From NCBI GenBank assembly GCA_030762895.1, contig CM061070.1, positions 99,900,759 to 99,964,758 of the forward strand: a stretch of DNA of 64,000 nucleotides. Reading direction: 5' to 3'. Both the position numbers and the translations under genes were made by a program. Each line of letters opens with the position of its first letter. Within the stretch, counting starts at the first letter, position 1. The DNA comes from Sophora flavescens. Its lineage: Eukaryota; Streptophyta; Magnoliopsida; Fabales; Fabaceae. A model generated the notes under the pieces. It made no database searches and was not told the DNA's origin. It saw nothing but the letters and a program-made list of their open reading frames with translations. Shown one piece after another: positions 23,668 to 35,168 of this stretch.

Positions 23668-24271
23668 TTTTCAATCAACCCCCTCAAGATTTTTGTTTCC
23701 CATGACCTTACAAAAAAAAAAAACCAAGTGGCAAAGTATAATTTACTAAATATTTTTTACTATGAAATATTTTTGACAATCTATTTTCTTGCTATATATG
23801 AGGATATAATAGTGATTCGGGCAAGAAAAGATACCCTTTCCTGAAGGCGTGGTAAAGTGAGAGTGGGTTAACTACCATTCCAGTTGATCTCAAGTCAAAT
23901 ATTGTCACACCAAGTTTTCATTGAAGAATTTCATTATAGATTGATGCTCATTATGCTATTTTGGCTTGTCACTTGCTCACTTTTTTTCTTTTTTCATTTT
24001 ACAAACTTCTTTTCGGAGAAAAGTTAGTTATGATAAATCTTAGTAAGCAAGCTTATAAAAAAAGACTATGATTTTTCATATTTGAGCAACGACCATGATG
24101 ACATCGTCCACAGTGGGCACATCCATCATAGCCCTTTTTCACATGCTCTTCTCTTTTTACGACCGTTGACATTTTTAAAGTAATTAACACACCACATTTT
24201 TCCATGGAAGCAATAAATAAATTCAGTTTTCAGTAACTATTTTAGTATTAAAAATGTAAAATTAACTAGAA
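23668..24271. other. Non-coding stretch
   Basis: No gene or recognisable repeat. Confidence 0.5.
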
Positions 24272-24830
24272 GAATGCTAACCAGTGTCCTTAGGACATTG
24301 TTTAAGGAATTACTCCCTCTGTTCCTTATCTTTGATATTTTAAGGTTTTTGCACATAAATTAAGAAATCATTAATTTGTGTATATATGTACCAAAATACT
24401 ATTATTTCTACTATTAGTTGTTTACAAATTTCAATTACATTTACTAATCTAAATAAATACTCCATATTCCACTAAGCCATTTACAAGCACCGCTTTTGTT
24501 TTGGAACATGTAGTATTTATGATTGAATTTAAGTATGAATAATTTTGCATATTTTCGAGACAAACCAACTTAGTTTTATATAAAGGTATACATGTAAAAA
24601 ATTGAAAATTGATCAATTATACATTGGGTTTATAAAACACATTGTTTTGAAACAAAAACAAATAGCTAAAAACACCAAAGATAAGGAACTGAGGGAGTAA
24701 GAAAGGAAAATTTGCATGGGAACATGGTATATTTAATATTTGAAAAAGTGTTACACTTAATTTCCTAATACAAACTTTTCTTTTGTGGATTCTTTAAATC
24801 ATACCTTTAGGGCATTTGTTAGCAAGACTA
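24272..24830. mobile_element. MITE, 'GTCCTTAGGACA' family, copy 5, split by a nested Stowaway element
   Basis: The left end AATGCTAACCAGTGTCCTTAGGACATTGTTTAAGGAA and right end AATCATACCTTTAGGGCATTTGTTAGCAAG are the family's termini. The left piece ends at about 24310 and resumes at 24700 with the core GTATATTTAATATTTGAAAAAGTGTTACACTTAATTTCC. The interruption is exactly the Stowaway element listed separately, which gives the order of insertion. Confidence 0.75.
24313..24697. mobile_element. Stowaway MITE (Tc1/mariner-type), TA duplication
   Basis: The 385-bp element has near-perfect terminal inverted repeats: left CTCCCTCTGTTCCTTATC-TTTG, right CAAAGATAAGGAACTGAGGGAG. It is flanked by TA on both sides (24311-24312 and 24698-24699). 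These are the defining properties of plant Stowaway elements. No coding capacity. Confidence 0.9.
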
Positions 24831-27388
24831 AAGTAATAATATATTCTTCTACATCAATGTGAGGTTAAATGCCTTGGAAGATATTGAGATGCAGATTCTA
24901 TGTAATTGATGGTTTCAATCTCTTTCTACTTGTATTTTTTATTTTTATTTTGTATTTTTTTACTATTTATTTGTTAGACAAAGTAAAATCAAGGGTTAGA
25001 AATGTGGTAGATATTAGAAGCAAATCCAATATTGGTAGATTGCAGAACTATGACAAATGCATGAATTTGTTACCGCAAACAATTCGGATCCTTAAATTTG
25101 TGATAACTTAGCTAAGGGAAAAAACTGTTTGAAAAGATGGTCAGTGTTGTTTGGTTATCCTCAAATAAAGAAGTTATGTCGGACCAACTCAAACCAACAT
25201 GTTCCTACATCGGGGTGACTAGGTTCAAATTACTTCCCCCCTAAAACTAGCTTAATCAACTCGATTTAATCACACTCTTTTCACATTTGGAATATATTCA
25301 CTTCACTCTATAATACAGTATCATTTAATTCTAGACACTTTTATAATCCAAGAAATGGTATTTCTTGTACATCAATTATAGGACATTTGATATCTCTTTA
25401 AATTTTTTGATGTGTTTTTGAAACGTGTATATGTAAAAATAATTAAATAAAAATAGAAATAAATATATACAATATTAAATATGATATTTAAAATTTGATA
25501 TTCAAATAACATGATTCTAACCAAAAGGCTTAACAATAACTTGATTTACAAGTGATCAAATTCCACCTCAGCAAGAAATAATAAACAGACTTTGCCTCCA
25601 ACTGGACGTCAGTTTTATATGTGAAATGGATCGAAACATCGAATTCACGTAGCTAGGATTGGATTAGGCCCAATATGATGGCTGAATATTGACTTTGTTG
25701 ATTTGGGATCGATCCTACCAACTTCTGCAGTTTTCAATGATTCATTCCTTTCTTTTTTTTTATCTTCATTATTTAAATGAAAATTTTAAATGAAAATGCT
25801 TGTATTATTCTATATGAACTTTATTCTAAGTTAAGGTGAAATTATTTTGGCACTGTTCTGTTAATTAACGTAAGTAAGAGCCCTGGTATTTCTTTATGGT
25901 GGATTTTTGTTGGTAGATGGTCAACTATTTGCCAAGGAGACAAAATTAAGTTAACCATTAAGAGCTTGGGAATGATAAATTTTTTTTTTGATTTCAGCTA
26001 TTTTTTCATATAAAAGTTTTTCCGTATAAAATCTTTTGTGGTTGAGCTTTTAACTTAAATTTTGGAAAAGTTTTTTCTTTGAAAAAAAACGTTGGTTTCA
26101 TGCATCTATTTTGAAGGACCGGTAGGTTATTTGGCTACCGATTATTCTTACCTCTCAAACCATTCTTCTTGTCTTACCCCTTTACATTTCACTTTGCACG
26201 CATGCCACTGTCGTTATCCACATCATGCCAATATCATGTCACTGCCTCATTATTTTTGTTAATTAAATTTTTTTGAAGGATGTTAATTAAAATTTCTAAG
26301 ACTTTGAATTTTTTTTAAAAAAACATACATTTAAAAAATTGTTGAAAAAAGCATAAAATATTATTAAATCATGAAAATTAATTCATACCATTTTTAGTAA
26401 ATTACTACATAAAAATGATTTTTTTGTACCATCCAAACGAAATAGATTATCTTGAAATTGTTTTTCAACAAACAGACCCAATCAAAAACAAATTCTGATT
26501 ATAATCGATCATCACGATAATCGATTTTATAGCTTTCTCAAGCACACTCCAAGAGATATATAATATACCATGAGCATGTGTTGTGAATAGATTAAATACA
26601 AATAAAAAAATAAAGAGAGAACAAAACGATGGAAATATGAACTAAAATAATCTAATGATTTAGGAACTAGCTATGTTATCAATTATCACCTTTTCACGGC
26701 AAAACGTGTTAGGACTGTAAACATAAATAGGAAGAAGTGGTTACACCTCTTATTTAGGGATTATTATACCATTATTGGGATTATTAAAGGTTGTAAATGG
26801 CAGTCTTGATACCAAATAAGTATAGTCATCTACCTTCATGTCCAATATGCTTGTTTTGCAACAGAATGGACGTTTAGTACTTTAGTTAGTAACTGATACC
26901 TTTTATAAGATTTTGTAGTGGGTTTTTAGTTGGCTCTTTGCAGTAAAAATACTCATGATATAAATTAGATGCAAATTACTTACTCAATAAGGAGATGCAT
27001 GGAACGAGTGGTCCAAACTCCTCCTAACACTTTCACTGTCACAAGGAAAAGGAAAAGAAAAAGAAAAGGGAGAAAGAAGTGAAAATGGCATAAATGCTTT
27101 CCTTTTAACTTTTTCTCTTGGTAGCTAACTTATATGTACTCTTAGTCCAAACAAAATTGAATTTGAACTGTTGAGGAGGCTAGATTATCTCATGGGGTAA
27201 GAAAGCCAGCCCAATACCCAACTTTTTTCCTTTTGTTTTTTAATCATATCCAATTGTTCTCTCTTTTGGGTTGTTTTAATGTGGAGTGTGGTTGTGGGTA
27301 AACAAAGGATAAGGAGGCCCATGGCAGATGAAAGTAAGTTAGCCCAAACATTAGTAACTTAATTCGGCCCATAGATGTGCAATTGGCA
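24831..27388. other. Long non-coding AT-rich stretch
   Basis: No supported gene or RNA gene. The 80-codon ORF at 24869-25111 begins with a hydrophobic segment but shows no recognisable domain and sits in AT-rich DNA; I do not call it a gene. Confidence 0.45.
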
Positions 27389-27396
27389 GTGAGATA

Positions 27397-28173
27397 CAGG
27401 GGTGGCAAAAAAATTCAGTTATCCACCATCCATTCAGTCTATCCAAAGGTAAATCCATCCAATCTATCCATTACAAAAAATAAAACATTAATGGACTGGA
27501 TCAAATTTGATCATTTTATCTCATGGATGGATGGTGATCCATTCACTATTTTATTAAATCCATTGGATCATATTATTATGAAATAAAAAAAATCCATTTG
27601 GATAAAAGTGAAAACTGGAAACGTGGCTCGATATGAGATCCTTGTAGCCTTGTAGGTGCAACTGAACTCCAAATCCACGCTATTCAGCGCTGAAATCACA
27701 AAACGATAAGGTGCAATCTCTTTTTTGGTTACACTGCGCAATCTCTTCATGCTTATCATCAACATTCTTAATAATTCAGAAGCATCTCTTCATCACTAAT
27801 CTCACTCCCCCTCCTCATTTGTAAATAAGAGTATCTCCATTTTTAATAGTTCAATGAGAGGGAGAGAGGATAGAGAGGGAGAAAGTGGAGAGAGGAAAGA
27901 GGGAGAGAGATAGGAGAAAGGAGAGAGGGAGGAGATGGAAGAGAATAAAAGTAATAAAAAAATATTTAATTTTTTAAAATATTTTCTATGGATGGATTGG
28001 ATATCCATCCATGAGAAAATTGTTAATGGATGGATTGGATGATTTTTTTTAAAAGGATTATCGATGGATTGAATTTTTTTAATGAGTTTTTCACGGATCA
28101 TAATGGATTGTTTTCAATTCATTCATTAGAATCCGAATAAAAATTTATCTAATCCATCCATTTAACACCCTTC
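27397..28173. mobile_element. hAT-type non-autonomous element with 8-bp target duplication
   Basis: The left end is CAGGGGTGGCAAAAAAATTC and the right end ...TTTAACACCCTTC, inverted relatives of each other and of the CAGGGGTGGCAA ends common in plant hAT elements. The exact 8-bp direct repeat GTGAGATA lies at 27389-27396 and 28174-28181. The interior is rich in ATGGATGGAT/ATCCATCCAT phrases in both orientations (27480-27560 versus 27985-28160) and has no transposase, so it depended on an autonomous partner. Confidence 0.88.
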
Positions 28174-28181
28174 GTGAGATA

Positions 28182-29669
28182 GATACTAACAAACAATGTT
28201 GTTTGCCGAGTTAAATAGTGGTGGAAGTGTGGACCACCATGTGTGTGTGTGTATTCTGGCAGGTTATGGGGACACATAATTGATTAGTGGCTTTCACCAT
28301 GGTGCCAAAGCTTAGATCACTGTTCTTCCACCAGTCATAGACTACTGTTTTTGCTGCACCATCAAAGAGTCACTCAGCCATTCATAATTAACAATTGAGA
28401 TAAATAAAAAAAAAAGGTCATAGAAACAATGGGAAAAACTTGGTTTGAAGGAATCATTTTTCAAAATAAAATGGGCAGTCGCTCAGATAATGGGAATTTA
28501 TTGAATAATCTATATATAATGTTGCTTGGAGAGTTTTAGGATGAGAAGTTATATACTGTGTTTAAACTGAGGGGACTAGAATGTGGTGTTAGAAAAAATA
28601 CAAACTTTACTTAAGCTTCTAACTCAAATTGTTATTACCAAAGATTGAAATTGGGTTCTGCATAATATAAAATACAGAAAATGTTTAATCTAGAACCTCC
28701 TTTTTGATAAAATTATTATATCTCTATTGCTTGCCAGCTTAGGAGGAGCCTTATTTTATTTGTGGACAAAGAAACAAGAGATGGGCGTGAATGATGCTTG
28801 AAAGTTGATATGCAATAAGTAGATGCACAATATGTCACATCAGGTATAAGTGATAGAATGAGAGTGTATGTGGGTAAAAAAAATGTTATAGGACAACTAT
28901 AATTAGATGATAAAACTTGTGTAAATACAAGGTAACGTGTGAATAATAAAAGAGGAATGATTTTTTACATCAAATTGGGATATCATTTAGTATTTTTTTT
29001 TTATTTTTTGGGTATATTTTTTACAAATATATATATAATAAAGAAGATAAAAAGTGAAAGATAAAAATAAACATATACGATATCTAAATTTTATGTGCAA
29101 ATATCATAACTCAGAATAAAATGTAAATGGTATTTACTCTTTTCATAATGCATGGCAAGTTGGCCCACAAAGAAGTAGCAATTGGGACTTGTAACCCCAT
29201 TTTCAACATGGCTAGCTGCTAGCCTAGCCCCACTACCCCTTCATCACTCTAAAGTTCTCGTTGTAAGATTAGTAAAGATATTTGTGCATATAATTTGGAT
29301 ATTTTATATATATATATATATATATCATAAAATTTATGAATGTTTTGAAAGTAATAAAATATATGATGAGGAAGAAGAAAATGATAAATAAGTAAAAAAG
29401 TAATACTTTTATATGGTATTTGAATATCATTTTTATGTCTAAATATCATTGTTCTTGGCAAGCTCACAAGCATATATATCCATTGAAAGTGATTGAGAAG
29501 TGGAATCCTATGGACTGATTACTGAATAGTAGAAAAATAGAGGGAATAGTAAAGGGGAAAGGAATTAAATAGCACAAATTATTAAAGAAGAAAGAAGATA
29601 AAAAGAGGTCACAAAAGCTGAACTTTTCCCTTCTTGTCAAGGAACTTGAGATCTAAGACAATATAGGCA
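28182..29669. other. Non-coding stretch upstream of the small ORF
   Basis: No supported coding sequence. Contains a (TA)n run at 29308-29326 and a (TG)n run at 28240-28252. Part of 29300-29669 may be promoter and leader of the small ORF at 29670. Confidence 0.4.
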
Positions 29670-29822
29670 ATGAAGTTCTTGTTCCAGTGCCCCTGCTGCT
29701 CATGCTTTTGCTTCATGAAGCCAAAGAAGGGGCAGGCAAAGGTGAAGGAAGTCAAGGTAGTGAAAGAAGCCAAGCAAGTGAAAGAAGCCAAGGAAGAAAA
29801 GATTGAAGAAAAGAAAGAGTGA
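29670..29822 (+). CDS. Small Cys-rich/Lys-rich protein (50 aa), function unknown
   Basis: A 50-codon ORF with clear non-random composition. Residues 7-14 read CPCCSCFC, followed by FMKPKKG. From residue 24 to the end almost every residue is K, E, V, A or Q in a KEVK/KEAK-type pattern that would form a charged helix. The codons look used (no stop decay, purine-rich third positions), and the block stands out from the AT-rich surroundings. The N-terminal cysteine cluster could be a lipid-anchor or metal-binding site; that is speculation. I recall similar short proteins among conserved unnamed plant peptides but cannot verify this. The start is the first ATG of the frame; alternatives inside (Met16) would lose the cysteine cluster. 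Neighbours are repeats only. A random ORF of biased composition is the alternative. Confidence 0.55.
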   Translation: MKFLFQCPCCSCFCFMKPKKGQAKVKEVKVVKEAKQVKEAKEEKIEEKKE

Positions 29823-30480
29823 CATGTAATAATTCCATTAAAACTATATTTGACTGTTATAGTCTTTCTTTCTTTCCCTTTTGCTTCTCACTATTATTAA
29901 TCTAAGCATGCACAACAATTTGCTTCTACTTTCTGCTTCTTTGTTCTTTTGGCATTGCCATGCCAAATGAGTATTGATCAGTTTGAAAGTGCACAATGCC
30001 TTTGCAAGTAATTGCTTAAAATGGAAAATAAATTCCCATTTCAATTATGCTTATTTCCTTCTGATCTGTACTTTATATAGTATACAATTTCATGGCTCTG
30101 AACTCTCTTTCAGAGAACGTGCATTCTTTTGTATGCGCTAGTTCTTTCGTCATGCTTGTAAATACTAAATAATTGTCTCTATTTTTAAAGTTTATGATTT
30201 TCTTTGGAGATTTTAAAATTCAATGGTTTTGGAAATAGTAGATATAAAAGGGTGAAATGGAACCAAATAATCATGTAGTTTTCTTTATAAAAAAAATTTA
30301 AGAGAGTTTCTTAGCCTTTTAGGTGAGGTTGGTGAAATCAAATGTCCAATATAGAATGGCTACTTAACTTCAAAAGATATAGTCAAAAGTAAATCCAAGA
30401 TTTTCAAAACTTAACAATGAATTACATCAAACTAATGAAACTATTCACAATCAAGATTCATGACATGATGCTGCTGCATT
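29823..30480. other. Non-coding stretch
   Basis: Possible 3' region of the small ORF at 29670 (AATAATTCC soon after the stop). Otherwise nothing recognised. Confidence 0.4.
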
Positions 30481-30954
30481 GGCATGATAGTGAAAGTAGG
30501 TCTAATATTCTACACAGATTATTTTTTTAATTAACATGAAAATTGCTATTATTATTATTATTATTATTATTTTAATTTGCGTGAGTTATCATAATGGAAT
30601 TACCTTGGAAAAAGGTCAATATACATACACTAGGCTGTCCCTGCTTTGATCTGTCTTTTTGGCTCATTTTCTGGATGATGTTTCCGCGTTCTTTGTCTTT
30701 TTAGGAATATATATTGATAAGGATTCTATGAAATTGCTTTCGTAGCAATCTATTTGCATATCTTGTGCATATTTGACGGTTGATGGAAACCATGATGAGG
30801 GATATGAAGAAATTCTAGTATATCTATCTAATAAAAGAGGAGTTTAATTAATATGTATTGTAAATGATTTTTTTTTTATATTGTTAATTAATCATTATCA
30901 CGATATTGGTGATTTTTAAATTTGTTCAGATACAAATTATAGGTTAGGATCAAA

Positions 30955-31180
30955 CGTCTTTTGACTTCAAATTGGGATGTTGTAATCGATCATATTTATA
31001 GGAAGGATAATATGTGTGCGGATCCCCTTGTAAACATGGGATGTGAATGTGATCAAGGTGAGGATTTTTAGTTTTTGAGTCTGTGCCTTCGGCACTTTGG
31101 CAGTTCTTGTTGCATGATGTTTTGGGAGTCAGTGCTCCATGTGTGTATAATTTCTTTTTTGGGCTTAGGCCTTTTTTTTT
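30955..31180 (+). pseudogene. LINE ORF2 3' end fragment (RNase H tail), copy 1
   Basis: One frame reads WDVVIDHIYRKDNMCADPLV followed by NMGCE and a stop near 31072. This is the wording of the last RNase H helix of plant LINE proteins (HIYRE-GN-CADALAN-G), with P in place of the usual A. A 3' UTR-like stretch and a T-rich end follow. Everything upstream is missing, so it is a remnant. The same piece lies at 46565-46830. Confidence 0.6.
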
Positions 31181-31181
31181 A

Positions 31182-31500
31182 AGTGTGTGTTTGGATGAAT
31201 GTTTGATAAAAGTATTTTGAATTTAATTGATTTTGTAAAATTGATGTGGTTATAATTAAGTTTGAAGTGAAATGATTTACGTTTGGATGTTTTTATTTTG
31301 AAAGCAGGTTTGATGTAAAACATAATGTAAATTTATCAAATCAACTCAAAAGCTACTTTTTGTAGCTTCTAGTCAGAATCGCTTCTGGAGTCAAAATCAA
31401 TTTTACATGACAGTAATCAAACATCGCATTTTTACTAAAACCACTTTTGACAGAGGGCAGAATTAATTCTGGAGGTTTTCAACGTGAAACCAAACACTCC
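31182..31500. mobile_element. MITE with GTGTTTGG termini, copy 1
   Basis: The left end AGTGTGTGTTTGGATGAATG and right end CGTGAAACCAAACACTCC are inverted relatives. The interior includes AAAATTGATGTGGTTATAATTAAG and AAAACCACTTTTGACAGAGG. Its partner in the duplicated unit (46833-47682) contains an additional 521-bp insertion, for which this copy is the empty site (single GTTTGAAG at 31260-31267). Confidence 0.7.
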
Positions 31501-31657
31501 ATTATCCAAAAAAAATTATGTATTTTTTAATAACGTGACATTTTATGATTAGTTGATTTTGTAAAAAAACTTTACACCACATATAAATTAAATTCATGAA
31601 AAAATGTTTTGGATAGAACATCCATGGTTGATATTAAATAAATTTACATAAATCATA

Positions 31658-31960
31658 CTCCCTCCGGTCCACAATATAAGCAAAAATTTCCAAATTTTTT
31701 GGTTTAAAATATAAGCAAATTTCAACTACTTTCATCCTATCTAATGAAGTTATTCTCAAAATACCCTTCATCTAATACAAATTTTGTTTTCCAATAACTC
31801 ATTTTATTCTGAACAACACAAGCTTAATAAATAAGAGGGATGACAATTCAGGTAACAAACTTAATTTTTTATTCCCAGTGACTCTTTTAAATGAGATTAA
31901 CTAATCACCTTAATATATGTGTTCCATTGAATTTTTGCTTATAACATGAACAGGAAGGAG
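31658..31960. mobile_element. Stowaway MITE, intact copy
   Basis: The left end CTCCCTCCGGTCCACAATAT-AAGC and right end GCTTATAACATGAACAGGAAGGAG are inverted repeats, and TA flanks both sides (31656-31657 and 31961-31962). The duplicated unit's other copy (from 47839) is cut off by the Tat LTR at 48020. Confidence 0.85.
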
Positions 31961-32120
31961 TAAGTCTTTAATATATTTTTTTTCTGGAATATTATCTCAT
32001 TCGATAGGTGAGAGATTAATCTTTAAAGATACTATCAGTTGCTTAAATGGAGACTACTTCCATTTTTTTTTGAAGGATCCAATAATATTTCTATTTCATG
32101 CATAAGTCGCTAATTTAAAA

Positions 32121-32300
32121 GGAGAATGCTAACCAGTGCCTTTATGACATTGGTTAAGGAACTAAAAGAAGAAAATTTTCATAAAAAAGTGGTATATTTA
32201 ATATCTTGAGAAGGTAAATACTCCACGTTCCAAGAAAAACTTGCTTATTATGGAATCTTTAACCAATATCCTTAGGACACTAGTTAACAAGATCCAAAAA
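32121..32300. mobile_element. MITE, 'GTCCTTAGGACA' family, copy 6
   Basis: The left end GAATGCTAACCAGTGCCTTTATGACATTGGTTAAGGAAC and right end CTTTAACCAATATCCTTAGGACACTAGTTAACAAGATC are imperfect inverted repeats of over 30 bp. The core GTGGTATATTTAATATCTTGAGAAGGTAAATACTCCA is shared with the other copies. Confidence 0.75.
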
Positions 32301-32657
32301 TTAATTCTTATATACACATTATTTATTATGCTCTATACATTAATAATTTATCCTAGATGGAAATGTTATGGACTGAAAAAGCATGGAAGCGATTCTCGAT
32401 ATGCCAAGTTACCAGGACTAGTTTTTTAGTACCCGTACGGGTCCTCTATTATTATTACTAATGATAGTATTAATATTATTAATAATTTAATTTGTGTCTC
32501 TGTATTTACCTAATTTATTTTTCTGGAATTATCCCAAATTAAATCGACCATACCAAACTTTTTCTTTACGTATTTCATACTTTGCCTTCAATTTTTCATT
32601 CTCATCATGACTATTGATACCCACTAGTGTGTGTGCATGTTCATTGGTTGTGTTGGA
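32301..32657. other. Non-coding flank of the copia element
   Basis: No gene. The last bases (GGTTT, 32658-32662) are the target-site copy of the copia insertion. Confidence 0.5.
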
Positions 32658-32662
32658 GGTTT

Positions 32663-32864
32663 TGTGAAAAGTATTGAGTTTTCAAGAGAAAGAGCATTGT
32701 GCTCATCTATTCATTATGAAAAACTAAAAAATAAAGTTACAAAGAGAAGGAGTATATATAACTAACTAGCTAAGCTAACTAACAATAACTAACTTCTAAC
32801 TAAAGTTAATGACTTGTTGAGCAAGAAACAAAAAACTGAAAAGGGAAAACTAACAGAACTTAAC
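32663..32864 (-). repeat. Copia 3' LTR
   Basis: About 202 bp, nearly identical to the right-hand LTR but shorter because an AACTAACTTCT unit and an AATAACAGAAG unit are present once less. The expected last A at the inner edge is missing where it joins the C run. Confidence 0.9.
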
Positions 32865-35131
32865 CCCCCCCCCCCCACCCAAGCTGGAATGTGGATGTCA
32901 AGCATTCCAAGCTTGGAATGAATACTGTTGAAGGGACCAACGTGTAGAGGCTTGGTGAGAATGTCTGCCAATTGCTCATGGGTTGAGATGGGAAGAAGGT
33001 GAAGCATTCCGGATTGAACTTTATCTCTTACCACATGGCAATCCATTTCTATATGTTCTGTACGCTCGTGGAAGACAGGGTTTGCTGCTATGTGCAAAAC
33101 AGCTTGATTATCACAATATAGAACAACTGGCTTGGGGTGCTCAATATGGAGATCTTTCAATAAGAACAGTAGCCACTGTGCTTCGCAGGATGCTTGGGCT
33201 AGAGCCCTGTATTCAGCTTCCGAGGATGATCTAGAAGCAATGGATTGTTTCTTACTTTTCCAAGAGATTAAGGAGGTGCCTAAGTAGAAACAGAAACCTG
33301 TTATGGATCTTCGGGTGTCAGGACAGGTTCCCCAATCCAAGTTACTGAATCCAGTCAAGGAAGTGGAGGAAGAGGAGGGGAAGAATAGGCCTTTGCCAGG
33401 ACTTCTTTTGAGATATTTGAGGGTATGTTGTGCAGCCTGCATATGAGTATCTGTTGGAGTTTGCAAATATTGACTCAATCTTCCAACAACATAGCAAATG
33501 TCAGGTCTTGTATGAGTAAGATACAATAAGCGGCCCACAAGTCTTCTGTAAATGGTTGGATCAGAAAGAGGAGCACCAGAAGATTTGTGAAGTTTCAATG
33601 TGGCATCCATGGGTGTGGAGGAAGGTTTAGCAGCAAGCAGACCAGTGTCTTCTAGGAGATCAAGACAATACTTCCTTTGATATAAGGCAATGCCTGAGCT
33701 GGATCGAGCTACTTCAAAACCAAGGAAGTATTTTAGCATGCCAATGTCTTTAATGCTGAATTTGGTATCTAGTAAGTACTTCAGTTGCTGGATTTCAGCA
33801 AGATCAGTCCCAGTGATCACCAAGTCATCAACATAAACAAGGATAATAGTGAGGCCAGTGGAGGATCTTTTTGTGAAAAGAGAATAGTCAGCCTTGGATT
33901 GTTGAAATCCTGAATCAAGTAAGGTAGAAGTGAGCTTGGCATTCCACTGTCTGCTGGCTTGTTTCAAGCCATACAGAGACCTTTGAAATTTGCAAACTAG
34001 AGTTGGATTGTCAACTGTCAAGCCTGGTGGAACCTTCATATACACTTCCTCATTCAAATCACCATGCAAAAAGGCAGTGTTGACATCAAGTTGATGGAGA
34101 TGCCAACCCTGAGAAGCAGCTAGTGATAACACAAGTCTTACTGTTGTCATTTTCACAACCGGACTGAAGGTTTCAATGTAGTCCAAACCAGCAGTTTGTG
34201 TGAAACCCTTGGCTACTAATCTAGCCTTGTGTTTATCAATTGATCCATCAGCTTTGAATTTTACCTTGAACACCCATTTGCAGCCAATTGGCTTTTTATT
34301 GGGAGGTAAAGGTATAAGCTGCCAAGTGTTAGTCTTAATAAGAGATGATAATTCAGATTGGATAACCTGTTTCCAACTTTCATGACATATAGCCTCCTTA
34401 AAACTAGTGGGTTCAGGATGTGATGATACATTTAGAGTAAAGTGCTTGTGATATTGTGAAAGATTGTGGTAAGAGATGTAGTTGCAAATAGGATACCTGA
34501 TGGTGGAGGAAGCTGGACAAGCTGAATTGTGAGCTGTTGCAGAAGACAAAGAACAGTGGTAGTCTTTAAGGTAAGAAGGAGGTTGTTTTTGTCTTTGTGA
34601 TCTGCGGGGAGAGAATTGAGGTAAGTGAGGATGATGTGGTTCAGATATTGGTAACTCGGGTGAAGGAGGATCAGGTGGGTGAGGGATGTCAAGTAAATAG
34701 TCATATGGAGATGATGGAGGGACAGGCCTTATAGGCTGTGTTGAATCAGCAGATGGTGGCGAGTGATTATTCAAGTAAGGAAGGGTATTTTCATAAAACA
34801 TGACATCTCTGGAGATAAGAAGTTCTTTTGTTTTGAGGTCAAAAAGTAAATGACCTTTGACACCTGATCTTACCCCTAGATAGATACATTTTCTTGCTCT
34901 AACATCAAACTTCTTTCTGTTGGCCTTTAGTGTTGAGGTATAACATAAACATCCAAACACTTTTAAAGTATTGATGGATGGTGTGCAATTAAACAGAACC
35001 TCATGTGGGGATTTCTGACCTAGGAATCTAGTTGGTAGTTTGTTTATGATATGGACAGCTTGTGGTATAGCCTGTGTCCAAAAAAAATTTAGGCAGGTTA
35101 GCATGAAAGAGTAATGCTCTGGCCACAACAA
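32789..35131 (-). pseudogene. Copia pol: end of integrase, reverse transcriptase and RNase H
   Basis: 780-codon open frame that runs into the 3' LTR. Near the start lie the integrase C-terminal segments (NKLPTRFLGQKSPHEVLF; GYKG/YSPR-type features). The RVT_2 reverse transcriptase follows, with WVFKVKFKADGSIDKHKARL, QLDVNTAFLHGDL and the catalytic YVDD (about residue 433; 33823-33836). The Ty1-type RNase H has DTRRSITGFCFYLG, SSSEAEYRAL and LYCDNQAV. This part has no internal stop, but it is out of frame with the upstream gag-integrase part because of a frameshift at about 35090 in a T run. The element therefore cannot make the full polyprotein. Confidence 0.9.
32865..32881 (-). other. Copia polypurine tract
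   Basis: On the minus strand GGGTGGGGGGGGGGGGG lies directly before the 3' LTR, the position at which plus-strand DNA synthesis starts. Confidence 0.85.
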
Positions 35132-35168
35132 GAAGGTGTTGGTGTTTTCGCTCTACCACCCCATTTTG

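Larger units (their letters stand above)
30481..31836 (+). repeat. Dispersed duplication, copy 1 (partner 45341-48019)
   Basis: The sequence from GGCATGATAGTGAAAGTAGG to AAGCTTAATAAATAAGAG recurs almost word for word about 15 kb to the right in the same orientation, apart from insertions in the other copy. The unit contains an (ATT)n run, a LINE 3' fragment, a MITE and the left part of a Stowaway element. By eye identity in the shared parts is well above 90%. It may be a tandem or segmental duplication, or a larger mobile unit. Confidence 0.85.
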
